Below are positions 1 through 13,230 of a stretch of DNA of 64,000 nt, one piece after another (positions within the stretch are counted from its first letter, which is position 1; each line of letters opens with the position of its first letter). The position numbers were made by a program, and so were the translations under genes. The stretch lies in assembly GCA_025617375.2 (NCBI GenBank), contig JAMYGW020000001.1, positions 868,001 through 932,000 of the forward strand. The letters are read 5' to 3'. The notes beneath the pieces are model-generated. The model was not told the DNA's origin. It made no database searches and saw only the letters and a program-made list of their open reading frames with translations. This DNA is from Acarospora socialis (Eukaryota > Ascomycota > Lecanoromycetes > Acarosporales > Acarosporaceae).

Positions 1-689
1 CCATGACTGCCCAAGTATGAAGAAGCAGACGTTGTCTCTTATAATGCTCATATATGATTTTAGCGGTCAAGAAAGCTTATGAGAGACTAGTGAATACAAA
101 GGGACTAACTCTACTTTCAGCCACGATTGGCCCATGTCTGAATACGTCTGAAGAGGGGATGCGGGCAGCGAATGGAGTCAAAGAGTTGCGAGCATACTAA
201 AGAGAGACGCGAATGACAGCTCGACCTTGACCCAGGGTCGTTGGAGATGGTAGCCCACCGGGAAGCTACGCTTAGAATGCTCCTCGCAGTTGGGAAATCG
301 TTTACAACAAGCGTAACCACATATCGCAAAATTACCTTGCGTTTACCTCCAAGATCCGCGTCCAGGCAGCTGTCAGGCGCATGTAACACGGCTATGGCTC
401 CTTGCATGATGTACATATGTTTAGTGCTTACTGTAACATCTGATGCTGAAAGCTATCCGAGCGTTTGCAGGATCTCGAGGCGTTCTGTGCAACCCACCAT
501 CCACTCCTTGCAGCTGCACTTTACAGTCAAGTAATGCAGTATCTCTTGTCTCACCATGATTCCTTCTTCTTGTAAGTCTTCGCTATCAGTGGCTGTTAGC
601 CAGTCCATTTGTCTATCCGTACACTGAAGCTTCTGTTTCTCTCAACAATTTTGTCAGTGACCTTGACAGTAACAATATTCCAAACCGCA
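1..689. other. Region without a supportable gene (5' edge)
   Basis: I see only short overlapping frames on both strands, with no recognisable domain and no splice pattern joining them. The last ~150 bases lie directly upstream of the permease start and probably hold its promoter and 5' leader. Confidence 0.5.
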
Positions 690-2761
690 ATGGCAGCTTC
701 AATTAACAGCAACAACACATACCCTATGACAGAGGTGATCTCGGCAGCCAGAACTAACCATAATCTGGGGCCCAATCTACCTGAACCCGTGAGTGACAAT
801 AAGCCTACCAGAGACAGAGCCGAGTTGGCACATTTTGGCAAGCAACAACAGCTCAAAGTAAGTCACTTGTGTTTCCTCATCTCATACTTTTCTAATCAAC
901 CTATAGAGAAACTTTGGCTTGTTGTCTATTATTGGGCTTACATGTACATTGATGATTACATGGGAAGGACTCACCACGTCAGTCAGCATCTGGCAACGGA
1001 ACGCTTTCGCCCTCAGCAAACAACTGACTAGCTTGCACAGAGCATTTCAGTCTGGGCTAGAGAATGGAGGTCCAGCCGGGCTGATTTATGGCTACCTATT
1101 CGTCTGGCTAGGTAACATATCGCAAGCGCTAGTCATGGCTGAGCTTGCTTCGATGTTAGAATGTTTACCCAAAGCCCCGAGGTACACGCTTAGTTTTTGT
1201 CGAATAGGATCCCTTTATCTGGTGGCCAGTATAACTGGTAAGCAGCTCTCAGAATCTTTGTTGTCGCATTAGTAACTCAGATGGCAGGGTCGCTATACTA
1301 TCACCTCCATGGTGCTCCAAATTCCTCAGTTACCTTACCGGTTGGGTGACTCTTATTGCATGGCAAGCTGGGCTTGCAAGCACAGCATTTCTAGGAGGCA
1401 CAATAATTCAGGGTTTGCTTGTTCTAAACTACCCGTCATATGTTTTCCAACGATGGCATGGCACACTATTGTTTTACGCTATTATTGCTATCTCCCTCTT
1501 TGTCAATACTTACCTGGGGCGTCTACTTCCCAAGATTGAAGCAATGGTCCTAATTCTTCATGTTGTCGGTTTCTTCGTGATTCTGATACCCCTGGTTTAC
1601 CTGGGTCCTCATGTCCCACCAAGCGATGTATTCGCTACATTTATAAACTCTGGCGGTTGGAGCACATCTGGACTGTCTTTCTTCGTGGGACTAACGACCA
1701 GCATGTTCGCCTTTACTGGTAGGTGCTTCGATATTGTCTTTATCGGACTCTGACGGCTAAAACAACACAGGTATTGATGCTGCTGCCCATATGGGTAAGT
1801 TGGCACGATCTATAACTCTCCCTCATAATATGCATTGGCTTCTCGTGCAGGTTTATGGCAGTTCTACTAACTATGAGGCACGAAGCTGAGGAGATCGAAA
1901 ACGCCTCAACGATTATCCCTCGAAGCATGTTTGCCACTGTTCTTTTGAATGGTAGTCTTGGGTTTGGCATGCTGATCGCACTCCTTTTCTGCATGGGTGA
2001 TATTGACGTGGCATTGGGAACACCGACTGGATTCCCCTTCGTCGAGATATATACCCAAGCCACGAATTCAACCCGAGGCGGAACCGCTATGGTAAGCTAG
2101 CTATATCGTTTTACGAGTTGATTGGGTTAGGAGAGTACTAAACGTTTCTCAGGCCTCATTGATTGTTGTGACTCTTATGTTTGCAACAATAGGTCTTCTT
2201 ACAACGGCTTCACGGATGACTTGGGCATTTGCCCGCGAGAGAGGTCTTCCAGGCTCCGCTTATCTCGCTAGAGTAGGTATTGCTTGAATAAGTGTTTTTG
2301 AGATAGCTCACGACTTGTGCAAGATTGAACCTCGTACGGCACTTCCTCTATGGTCTATTGGTTTGTCGACCTTGATCAGCTTGCTTCTTGCGATAATCAA
2401 CATCGGATCCTCAACAGCATTCAACGCTTTAACAAGTCTGGTTGTTGTGGCATTCTACTCATCATTCCTTATCGCTGCATTGGTGATGTTGGTGAAGCGC
2501 TTGACGGTACCAGATTTTGCGATGCGCTGGGGTCCATTTCGATTACGCCGATTGGGACTTCCGGTCACAGTGTTTTCAGTGTGCTATACTATCATTGGGA
2601 TTTTTTTCTCGTTCTGGCCTGCTACCGTGCAGGTAACTGCACAGACCATGAATTGGTCTGTTGCTGTCTTTGGTGGTGTCATAATTATTAGCATGTTATT
2701 CTGGCTTACGTATGGACGGAACGTCTATACTGGCCCGATCATTGAGATTCAGAACGATTAG
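690..2761 (+). CDS. Amino-acid/choline permease (APC superfamily, GABA-permease-like)
   Basis: Predicted plasma-membrane or organellar symporter for an amino acid, GABA or choline; the substrate cannot be read from the sequence. The model joins nine exons (690-857, 907-981, 1051-1154, 1208-1237, 1288-1718, 1771-1794, 1862-2091, 2153-2272, 2324-2761) into about 539 aa, the usual length for this fungal family. Family landmarks appear in order: a TWEG segment in the first helix, NGGPAGLIYG, AELASM followed by SGGQYNW, KFLSYLTGWVTLIAWQ, FAFTGIDAAAHM, and EAEEIENAS before helix 7. About twelve hydrophobic helices follow a short polar N-terminus. Two exons are tiny (30 and 24 nt). The 982-1050 intron is a choice: it keeps frame, so the region could also be read through. 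The start at 690 is the first reasonable ATG in frame. A stop at 2759-2761 follows a polar C-terminal tail. The next gene is convergent. Confidence 0.85.
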
Positions 2762-3252
2762 TCTTTTTAGATTAGAATCGCATTGCTTTATCAGGCGGTT
2801 CAGACCCTAAGCTTTAGCACATGGTCTCACCTTGTGGTCTTTCGAATCAATTCCTCGATAGCATGAGACAGCACTGATGGCTTGACATAGACATATATAG
2901 AGGTTCACTACATTGCTTGTGTTCAGAAGTTTGATCAAGACGTCTCCAGCTATGGTGCGTGCACATATGAGAATTTAGTATTTAGCCACGAGTCATACCA
3001 TAAGCAGCAGCACATACAATACACACAACAACAATCCAAAGATTTCCTTTCAGTTGATTATCAATGATAACTTAATAAATGCACGCCATTTCTTCTCAAA
3101 AACTAATTATCCAATGATTCTTGAGGTCCTATAGAAATCATAATCACCGACCACTGAATTCTATTTTCTATCTGAGGTCCTACACGAAAGAAACCGAAGC
3201 AAAGTTGAGTCTCTATGACTTGATCTACTCGTATGGCTTCCCTTTGGCGTCT
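2762..3252. other. Convergent intergenic region
   Basis: This lies between the 3' ends of the permease and the dioxygenase. It is moderately AT-rich, presumably 3' untranslated sequence of both genes; I see no reading frame with a recognisable product. Confidence 0.5.
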
Positions 3253-4346
3253 TTAGTCAGGGTACAATGTCCTGTGTTTTCGCTGCAAGTATTCAAGCGC
3301 AGAGATTTCATCATATTGGGCTGACGCTTCAGCACTTACAAAGTGAGGCAATGGACCCGCTGACGTCGAAGTGCTAGCCTTCAAGAAAAAAGCGATCGAC
3401 TTTCTGACGGGAAGCATACCATGTATCTTGTTCTCCAGGCCTTTCACTATGGGAACCTGATGTAAGCAAGCTCGCCACATACCATTCGTCCATCTCTCAA
3501 ATGTATCACCAGTACTGATAATCAAGTTCGTTGGATCATCGCTGGAGAGCGGGAGAAACGAACCTGGGTTCTGGCGATCTTCGACCTCGAGGCCGGCACG
3601 ATCCTGCAGGAGCAGAGTGATGATGCCGATATCTGTGTGGGGCCAAATACGGCTGACGTTCTGCTCCTGGACGCCAATTGCCGGATAATGGTTCAGACGA
3701 AGCTCGCTCGAGTCTGGAACAGAACGCTCGGTGAGAGAACCTCGTGGGAGTTCCATGCCAATCTCCAGAGCTTGCATGATCCACAGACAAATTGCTTGGC
3801 AAGTCGCATAGTACGATTCCATACACTGGCGAAAACCCGGCAAGGTTGCTTCATCAAGCCAAGGAGTTGGGAAAGCAGTATCAGATCGTGGTCCAATATC
3901 AAGACACTCCTGCACACATGAATATCAAATATTGACACTTAGTGCCGGCATGCAAGTCGAACCTTTGCATCTTTGGCGTCTGTCAGATCAGCCGCCGCTG
4001 GCAAAAACCTCCATGTTTTTTCACGCCCAACGGTACTATATCCTCTTGCGGGAGCCGATCCTCCATTATAGGTAATCTTCATCTTAGTCTCCAGCGGCAA
4101 ATTGAAGAACCGCTTGTTCTGCGGTACCCCGACACAGAATTAGCTCTTTGGTGCGAGCAAGCCAAGTCATAGGTCTCTTCATACCCAAGCAAAAGCGGCA
4201 GTGATGATATCATGGGAGAGGCCATGATTGCACAACGTCATGAAACCACGTTTCTTCAAACCGTCAGCCAATTGCGCGGCAAAGTAGACTCGCTGGGCCT
4301 CCGAGCCAGCCGTAAACAGAGAAGCGTCAAGTGCAGAGGCAGCCAT
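3253..4346 (-). CDS. 2-oxoglutarate/Fe(II)-dependent dioxygenase (isopenicillin-N-synthase-like)
   Basis: Predicted cytosolic non-haem iron oxygenase of the 2OG-Fe(II) superfamily with N-terminal DIOX_N-like and C-terminal 2OG-FeII_Oxy regions. Exons 4346-4185, 4118-3963 and 3909-3253 give about 324 aa, typical for the family. The first exon has the expected LKKRGFMTLCNHG segment; the second begins NKRFFNLPLETK and contains ARGYSTVG. In the third exon WPHTDIGIITLLLQD gives the HxD pair, and RACLHQV supplies the distal His. The 2-oxoglutarate-binding Arg-x-Ser appears as VRKSIAFF, slightly changed from the common RYSIPFF. Both introns (66 and 53 nt) have canonical ends. The substrate is unknown; relatives act in secondary metabolism, gibberellin-like or flavonoid-like oxidation, or ethylene formation. 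It neighbours a permease and lies about 1.3 kb from the transposon block, but I see no other tailoring enzymes here. Confidence 0.85.
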
Positions 4347-5654
4347 GGCTGTGGCCAATAGATGTGGCTTTGAGAAAACAAGTTAGATAGTCTGATTGAC
4401 ACGAGAATGGTGGCGGCTTGTGAGATTACCCTATTCGCTCCCTGATACTAATTTCCGGCGGTCCTGTCTAGTATTTAATGAGGACTCTGTATCATTCTCA
4501 AATCTGTGACAGCAAAACATAGTGGATGGAGAATGGGTTCTTTCCGGTGGGACAGACCTATATCGGCCGAGACAATAGGCAGATTTTTCAAGGCCGAAGA
4601 CCGAAAGCAAGTGTCGCACAGCAGCAGAAACAGATGGTCATTGAGTAAGAATGCGAAGTGGCACGACAGGCCGTAAGACGGGCGACTCATAAGGGCGTTC
4701 CACTGACCATATCTTTTCCTTTAGAATCTACAACGGGAGCAAGGCTGAACTGTCGCCAATGCACCGGGCCCAGCTGTCGAAGCCCGGACACCGCATATGC
4801 AAGCCATCACGCAGCTTGACCTCCCTCGTACAAGAATACATTTCCGGCCTCGACACCCTATTCACATGCTTTTTGTCGTCGTGCACAACATGTGGTCTTT
4901 GACCTACTGCACCTTTCAACAAAGAAGGTACGGATTGTCTGAGAAACGCACAGTGCAATGAACAGATAGTGAAGTTGCTGTCCGTCCGTAGCTTGCTGAG
5001 AACATCTGGGCGCAGGAGGTCATGTTTCGTCGCCTGGCAGCCTGGTGGGTCAGTCAAGGTATCACACACAACGCTGTGCATTGGCCAGGATGTATGTATT
5101 CGAAGGACATAGCAGTGCTTCCCAACCGTCCGGCTCTACCTCCCTAACACCGCGGTGACATTAAGGGGGCTCACCGGCAAGGCATCTGTACAAATGGCTA
5201 ACTCTTTTCAACCTAAACTTGGTTACGGGCTTAGTTGCATTGCCATTGCAAATACAACCTTGTGCCGGCTGTAGGGAGGTACTAGGAGAAGGTCGCAGCG
5301 AGGTAAAATCTGTGGAGCGATTGTCCATGGCATCAGTACAAGGAGTAGAGGGACAGGTAAGACTTCGTTGCCTTGTAAGGCAGCCACATGTGAGGCCGGG
5401 TACTAACTCCAGTTGAAGGTCTATCTATATTCTAGGTACTTACGATTATGCATACGTATACTCTCGAAGGCTGCCTTGAAAAGATAAAGTAGGGTGATTA
5501 AAGCGAAGAGCCGTAGCTTTACACCAAGGCTCTAGCAAGCTATCCTGAGATCCGGTAGCCCTGCCTTTCCCCTCTCTGCATTTGACATCGGCTGGCAATC
5601 AGCGTGGTAGGTTGAACACAGCATAAAGCACAGGACTCTCAAGATACAGTAATA
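4347..5654. other. Gene-free stretch between dioxygenase and transposon
   Basis: No frame here resembles a known protein. Short frames exist (for example 4728-5081 on the minus strand), but their composition is not protein-like. The first few hundred bases presumably carry the dioxygenase promoter. The sequence is of normal GC and CpG content up to the transposon edge. Confidence 0.5.
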
Positions 5655-5656
5655 TA

Positions 5657-5747
5657 CAGTCGGGTCAGAAACTCTGTTCCATCCACACCGTAGGCGAAAA
5701 AACCACCACTGTTTCTAGTAAATCCTGCCACCCCCATATTCACCCAC
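5657..5747 (+). repeat. Left terminal inverted repeat (91 bp)
   Basis: Matches the reverse complement of 14742-14832 over its whole length with three single-base differences (C/T, G/T and T/C). It keeps CpG and CpC sites, unlike the element interior. The flanking TA is at 5655-5656. Confidence 0.9.
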
Positions 5748-7142
5748 AAAATCATGCACCCACAAGGCCAATTGACACCCACTGAGCCCTATAACAACAG
5801 TCAGAATATCAAAGAGTAAAAAGAAGAATTTTAAGATGAAAGTCTCATCAAAACTGATCCTGAAAGACCTCAGACATTCTCTCTTGTTTTTATTATTTAA
5901 GAATGTTGAGAACATCAATGTTGATGAATTTAAGAACATCAACACTGTCAATTTGATGAGAAAGAATTCAGCTAAAGTCTCAGTTATATTTCTCATTCAT
6001 TGAACTGTTTTTCTGAATAAGACAAAGCAGTATTTTAATGTCAAGATAATTGATTTTATCAATTTTAACTATTCAACATTTCTGACAAACAAGCAGATCA
6101 GATTGAAGAAAAAAACTTGATTAAAGAAATATTGAGTGCAACAACAGCAGATCAGAACAGAACTGTTGTTCAATGAAATTTAAAAACAAAATATCATGAT
6201 CTTGAATCTGAAGAATGTTAAAAGATGAATCAATTTAAAAACTATACTTCTGATCTGACATGAAAACAAGAAAAAGAGTATTCAGATGTTTATAGACATC
6301 AAATTTGCACAGAGAACAGTTTCAAAATCTGTTCAAGACTTCTTTACAGATGACAATAAGTCAGAGTTCTCAGAAAAAAAAGAAACTCTCTTTTGAAAGA
6401 AAAAGATAAGTCAATTGCTTTCTGTAGAACTTTTATACTAATTTTACTTAAAAAACAACTACAAACAAGTATCAGATAGTCATGAAGAAACAAAAGAAGC
6501 TGAAATTGAAGTTGAACAATCATGTGAAACAGTTGATACATTGATGACAATGTGAGAATGTGAAGTGCAAGAATAAGAATGAAAAATGCTTGATGCTAAA
6601 AGAAAAGCATCATGTTCTGAATTCTAATCATTTTACAGTTTGAAACAAGATCATTAGCAATGATCAAGTCATCATTGAAAGTTCTTCTCTTTAAGTACTT
6701 TACATACTTAATTGATTCTCTTCTTCAATCTCTGAGTCTACTTCACAGTCTGCTTTATCATCTGCTTCACTTTTCACATCATTTTCATTCTCTGTGTCTG
6801 TTCATGTTCATATGAGACAGACATCATTGATGTCATCAATGTCATCAATATCATCAATGCTTATGCAGAGTTCCTGACAGTACTCATCATCATACATGTC
6901 TTTTTTATTTTATCTGTCTTCATCATCATATCTGTCATTCTATCAGCATTCATATGCTGCTTTATCTTCTCTGTCTTCTTCACAATATTCTATGCATTAT
7001 TCAATGCATTTTTCTCATTCATCATTGTCTCAGCTATCTCTGAATTCTTCTTCAAAGTCTGCTCTGCAGTTTTCACATTGCTTATCTTCACTGCAATTTG
7101 TTTTATACAAAAAGAAAAGCAGTTCTGTCAGCAGTGACAGCA
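5748..7142. other. Left arm of the DNA transposon, content unidentified
   Basis: This 1.4-kb arm lies between the left inverted repeat and the nested LTR element. Up to about 5,870 it still has CC pairs; beyond that it becomes free of CC, GG and CG. Plus-strand translation around 6,300-6,570 is rich in Lys, Glu, Ser and Asp (for example VQDFFTDDNKSEFSEKK). The stretch 6,720-7,140 consists of TCA/TCT-rich sequence that reads as a Ser-rich frame on the plus strand or an Asp/Glu-rich frame on the minus strand. I cannot identify a family. It may be the front part of a second, plus-strand element gene whose tail lies beyond the LTR insertion at 13.24-13.53 kb. Confidence 0.45.
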
Positions 7143-7147
7143 CAGAA

Positions 7148-7496
7148 TGTTATGTCTCAACTGAGATTTCTCAGTTATAGGGCTAGAGTTTGTGCTCTTT
7201 GATATAAAGATTCAAAGATTCTAGATAAACAGTAACTTTGTATTGTATAACTAGATGAGTTAAACATGATCATTTTCATAAGAGAAATGACTTTACTATA
7301 TAGTGAGTCTGCTTGCTGACCTCATTGTCAAGTCTGTTGAGACAGCTCACTTATGTGACTCATTGAGCTTGCTTGTCAAACTCATTATCAAGCATATTGA
7401 GATATCATGTGACTGTCATTTAAATTTCTTCTGAATATATGCTTCTTGTGTGTATGCATCAGTTTGTTTTAAACTTATTCTGATTTAATCATAACA
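7148..7496 (-). repeat. LTR (3' LTR by element orientation)
   Basis: A 349-bp direct repeat of 12,882-13,230, with TG...CA ends. It shares long blocks such as the stretch following CTGAGATTTCTCAGTTATA with the other copy. It retains a few GG and CC pairs that have been lost elsewhere in the block. Confidence 0.88.
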
Positions 7497-10400
7497 TTAT
7501 TTTTTTCTTCTCAGATGCTAGTTCTCTAGAATCTATATAAGTGAGAATATTCACATTGTTTTGTCATCAATGATGATGCTTTTTAAAAATTTCAATTGTC
7601 TAAGAATTGCAAAGAAAATTCAGATTGATGACATTCTCATTTTGTTTTCTTGTGACTATTGTGTCTGTTGTGACATTGACTGTTTTGTAATGAAATCTTG
7701 ATCAAAATGCAATAAGTGTACTCACTGTGATCACTCATGTGTCAGTATATTGTGAAAGTCTCTCAATAAAATTCATCTTTTGCTTCAAAAGAAAATAAGT
7801 AAGACAAACAGCAAACTGACAGTCAAGTATGCTGAGTTTACTACACTTTTCTCAAAAATTGTGTGTCTTCAGAAAACACTGAATCAAATGAATCACTGTG
7901 TCATGCAAAAGACTGACTGTCTTGTTACTGAACTTAATAGTGATAATGATGAAATTGAGAATGAAGATTCTTAAACAATATCATAACTTATTGACTCAAT
8001 ATCATTATTTTTCTGAACTAATATTGACTTTTTTTCTCAAAATACTGAAGTGTTCTTGCACAGTTCTTAAGATTCTTTTTGAGTTTCTAAATATTTTTCA
8101 AGATGTTATAATCTTTTCACTTGATGAGATAATGAACTTTTTCACTAATCATTTTCTTTTTTAAAATATTCTCAACTTCATATTCTTTTTCAGATTTAAC
8201 AGATATTTCTGTAATTTGAAGTGATATGAATTGATTGCAATGTTGTAACATGAATGCATGAAATACTGAGTGTATTCTCATTTTCTTGAGTAAATCTAAC
8301 TCATAGTTTAATTTCTTGATGTTTCATATGATCTTGAATGATTCTATGCTCTTGTTTTTCAGTTTCTTGCTTCTTTTCTTAATTTGCATATTGTTCATTT
8401 TTAAATATATTCTTTCTTCTTTTTTGAATAATTTTACTTCTGTTGTCTGTTCTATCTGCTGTTTGATCTGTTTTGTCAGATCTTGATGCAGTTTCTTCAT
8501 CTGTGTGATATTTAAAATCACTTTTTGACTCTGTAATTCATGTTCTTTGAGATCTTGTTATATCTTTGAGTCATAGTCATAATTCACATAGAAAGATGTC
8601 TCTTTCATGATCTCATTTCTTGTGTTGTTGTACACAAACTATATCATTGATAACAGTTGTACTCAGTTGTTCTGATTCTTGTTAACATAGTGTTTTAAGT
8701 ATATTTTCATTATCTGATTCATTCACTTGCTTTGTTCATCTGTCTGTGAATGATATACTGTTAATATCTTGTGTTTTATTTCAAGTTCTGCTGTAAGTGT
8801 TTCTCAAAACTTACTTGTAAACAGTTTGTCTCTGTCAGTGATAAATTTTTTTGATAGTTCATGATTGTTAATTAATTCTTGTAATATTGTATATGTCAAT
8901 ATTGATGCTGTTGCAGTTTCTTTGAATGAAATGAACATTGTGTACTTGATTAATCTATTCACTATGATCAATATATTATCAAATTTTACTTTTCATGTTG
9001 AGTTCTTAGATGATGATAGTTTCATAATGAAGTTCATAATAACTGATTCTCATGATGTGTCTGATGCATCTAATCATGTTACTTTGTTGTATTGTTTATC
9101 TTGACTGATCTTGTTTCTTTAACATGAATTGCATACAGCAATTATCTTAATGACTCAATTTCTAAAATCACTAATATTGTGTCTTCTTTGCATTAAATCT
9201 TTGATGCATTTAACTTCTAGATGTTCTTCAGTTCAACTGTAGTGACATATTTATATGAGTTTTTTGTTCATTAAGAAAGCTTACTTTATCTTATACATCA
9301 CTGCTAAATTCTTCATAAGAACTTCATTGTCATCTTTGCTCAGAATTTCAGCATGTATCATTTGTACATTTTCATGATTGAGTCATCTGCTCAGAACATC
9401 TGCTTCATTATTCTTATTATTTTTCTTGTAATAAATTCAGAATTCATAGTCTGTCAACTGTTTTGTTCAATGAATCTGTTATTAATTGAGTTGCTTTGTT
9501 GTTGTGAAGTTTCTCAGATTCTTATGATTCATATAGATCTGAATTGACTTGCTGATCTCTGCAAGATAAGATCTTTAATTTTGCAGTGCTTTCACTATTA
9601 CAAGAAGTTTCTTGTCATAAATCTCATATCTTTTCTCAGATTCTGATAACTTTCTAAATTGATATATTATGAATCTCTGTTGTCTCTTTTCAATCTAATA
9701 TAAACATGTTTTTACTGTGAAATCTGAAGCATCAGTTTTCAGTGTCTTTTTGTATACTGAGTTGAGTATTCTCAGATGTGCTGTTTTGCTAAGACTTCTC
9801 TTTAATATATGAAATGCATTTTTCTGTTCTTTATCTCAATGTTATTTTTTGCTTTTGTGTGTCAAATGTGTTAATGATTTTGCAATTCTTGCATAATTTG
9901 AAACAAACTTTCAATAATAGTTCATCAATTTTAGAAAGATCTGTACTTTCTTGATCTCTTTTGATATTAGTCAGTTTTTGACTGCTTTTATCTTCTTTAA
10001 ATTCTTCTCAATCTGTTCAGATCAAATCACATAGTTTAGAAACTTAACTTTCTTAATTTTAAATCTGCTTTTTGACTTTTTCATGTACAGAACTCTCTCA
10101 TTGAGCTTTGTCAATATCTTGTGCACATACTCTTGATGTTCTTCAAGATCTTCTGAGTATATCAGAATATTGTTAAGATATATGATCACAAAATCATTGA
10201 GATATTCTCTTAATATGTCATTGATTAATCTCTGAAAGATGACTGAGACATTTTTTAACTTAAATAACATAACAGTGTACTCATAGTGTTCATATTTCAT
10301 TCAAAATGTCATTTTTCATTCTTTATCTTCTTTCATTCTAACTTAATAATAGACATTCTTAAGATCTAAGCTCATGAATTATTTAGTTTTATTTAATTAA

Positions 10401-12881
10401 TCTTGCAACTCTTCTATCAGCAGTAAGAAATAACTGTCTCAATGAGTTATCTCATTAAGTTGTCTGTAATCAATACATAATCATTTCTTGTCATTCTTCT
10501 TTGATACAAATAGAATTGAATATTCTGCTGATGACTTTGATGATTTTATGAATTTTCTCTTTAAATTCTCATCAAGATAAGTTCTTACTTTCTTGAGTTG
10601 ATTCTTGCTCATTGAATATAATGATATTTATTTAAATTGCTTTCTGTTCAATAACAGTATCTTATGATTTTATAACTTGTGTTCTGACAAGCTTATTTCT
10701 GATTGTTTGAAGATCTCATATGTGTTTTTGACTGCATATATTTCTTTTATAACTCAATTAATTCATAAATTCTTTCTGCATAATCAGAACATTCTTAGTA
10801 CTGCATTATATCTGATTGATCTCATAATATCAAATGTTATCTCTTGTGAATTTTCAAGAATTGAGATCTTCACACAGATTTTCTCATCAATTCTTTCAAT
10901 GACTTCATTTGTCATGTGTATGTTGAATGAACAGCACACTCACTGTGTCACTAATTCTAATATATTGACTACTCAGTAATTCATAATATTACTGTTTGCT
11001 TCAGAATTCATCAATGCATTAATATGATGTTCATTAATTATAATCTTGATTCATATTCTATGATCATTGTTCATTTTCTGAGACATTGCTAGCTTCTTGT
11101 TCTCTAGTTTTGTTAAGAAAGCTTTTTATTTTTTGTTTCATTTTGTTGTTTGATTTGTCTTCAAAGTTCTTAAAATCATCTTGATTCTCTTCTGATCATA
11201 AGATTTGCATGTTTTAGACTGTGTTGCTTGATGTGTTTTTTTGAATGTAGTTGAAATTCATATTGATCATATTTCTTCTACAACTGACTCTCAAAGACTT
11301 TTACTCTTTGCAGAAATTCAGATGATATATATTCTTCACTGAAAATTTATCTGTCTTCATTCTGCATGATATATTCTTCAAGTAAGTGTATCTCAATCTT
11401 GTGACTTTTTGTTGTTTATACAAGAGATTTTGACAATACTGTGTTGTCACTGTTGAAACATTCATCTTTAATAACTATCATCAGCTTTTCTAGCTAATCA
11501 TATGTTTTTTGTTCTTTTGCACTCTTGTGTTGTGCTTTTCATTTTTAAGTTTGTATCTCTTGTTCAAGCTTGTGCTTCTTGAATCAAAGCTTTTCTTCTT
11601 TTAACACTTGTCATTGATTCTCAGAATGCTGACATGCTGTCTTCAGTTTTATGTTGATTTTTTATTAATTGATTTCTTTTTGATTCACATTCAAATTCAA
11701 AACAATTCAGATGCTATCACTATAGTCTTTTTCTATCTAAGTATTGTAAGTATTAACTTCTTCAATCTCAGTCTCTAGAACACATAGTTCTTTTTTTACA
11801 GTGTTGTTTGATTTAGATCATTCTGTAATATTGTAAGTTTCTTGCTTTTGATGTAACTTCTTTAAATAATATCTGATCTCATTCTTGCTGCTCATGTATG
11901 TTCAATACATGTTGTTGTAGCAAGCTGTTCAGCTAAGATTGTTGTGCACTACTTTTTTAATTGTGATTGCAGCTTTCTTTCTTTCTTTTCTGAATTTCTT
12001 GCAATTCTGTGCAAGATGTTCAGTAATATTGCAATTGTAGCATCTTCACACTTCTTAATTGCTCAGAGACTTCTCTTTTGAGAATCATTTTTTTTCTTGT
12101 AATACTTCTTCTGATCTCTGTATCAAAGATTGATCTTGTTTCATTGTATTGAGATTCATGAAATTCAGATAATGTTGTTTTTAATTTTCTCTATTAATTT
12201 GTTTCATTTATTTCTGATGTCAGTAGTCTCTTTTTTTCATCTATTGCTCTCATTGATAACTGTCTATTGTGATTGTTTTGTTGATAAGTTTTTACAGATT
12301 GTTCAGTCTGTTGCTTCATGCAATTTTGTCTTTGATAAATTTCTTTAAATCTCAATAGTAAGTTGATGTTAACTGATTCAGATTTCATTGCATGAGTATC
12401 ACTATCTGTTGAAACTCTGTTGCATATTTGACTGCAAATTCTTCTTGTTGTAATGTGTGAATTCTTTGTTCTGTCATATATTTCTCATTAATTATCTCAA
12501 AAATTCTTCTCAGCTTCTTCTTGAACTGCATTCAGTTTTTTATGCAAGATGTATTCTGTTCTTGTTCAGAAATGCTTTTAATTATGAACTTATTGAGCTG
12601 TGATTTGATTCAGTTAAATGCTGTGTTCTTTATGTAGAATGTTGCAAATAAAACTCTGTCAATATTGCTTTCAAACTTCTTCTGATTAAAATTGACATAC
12701 AGATTGATTTGAACAAGAAATTGTCTCAAATTTTGTTGATCTTCTGTAAAGTTCTCTGAAGTCTTGACTTTCAGTACTTTGTAATTGATGTTGATTATCT
12801 TTGTTGATTTAATACTCTGTGACACATCATCTGAGATTGATTCTTTGAATGACATTCTTTATATTGTAAGAGTGTTTAAAA

Positions 12882-13230
12882 TGTTACATCTTAACTGAGA
12901 TTTCTCAGTTATAGAACTAGAGTTTATGCTCTTTGATATAAAGATTCAAAGATTCTAAATAAACAGTAGCTTTGTATTGTGTAACTAGATGAGTTGAACA
13001 TGATTATTTTCATAAGAGAAATGATTCTACTATATAGTGAGTCTACTTGTTGATCTTGTTGTTGAGCTCATCAAGACAGCTTGTTCATGCAATCTGTTGA
13101 GCTTGCTCATCAAGCTCATCATTGAGCATATTAAAATATCACATGACTGCTGTCTAAATTTCTTCTGAATATACACTTCTCATGTATATGCATCAGTCTG
13201 TTCTAAGTTCATTCTGACTTGATTGTAACA
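12882..13230 (-). repeat. LTR (5' LTR by element orientation)
   Basis: A 349-bp copy of the repeat at 7,148-7,496, same length and same TG...CA ends. It is followed by the second copy of the CAGAA target duplication at 13,231-13,235. Confidence 0.88.

Larger units (their letters stand above)
7148..13230 (-). mobile_element. Ty3/Gypsy-type LTR retrotransposon, decayed, nested in the DNA transposon
   Basis: Two direct repeats of 349 bp (7,148-7,496 and 12,882-13,230) begin TG and end CA, and are flanked by the 5-bp direct repeat CAGAA (7,143-7,147 and 13,231-13,235). The element is therefore 6,083 bp with both ends present. The coding sense is minus: a reverse-transcriptase core related to Ty3/Gypsy is readable around 10,300-10,020, and a gag-like segment lies just inside the right-hand (5') LTR near 12,855-12,610. 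The order gag then pol fits this orientation. It is broken in very many places and clearly non-functional. The LTRs differ at many positions, but since the block carries a context-specific C-to-T mutation load, that divergence cannot be used as a clock; I only infer that it inserted after the surrounding DNA transposon. Confidence 0.88.

Noticed and set aside
690-4346. A secondary-metabolite cluster
   Set aside because: Only a permease and one oxygenase are present; no core synthase or regulator is visible in the window, and the P450 and MFS genes are far away among housekeeping genes.
4728-5081. Zn2Cys6-like fragment near 4,740-4,790
   Set aside because: Only a couple of Cys codons in one frame with stops; the six-cysteine spacing is not there.
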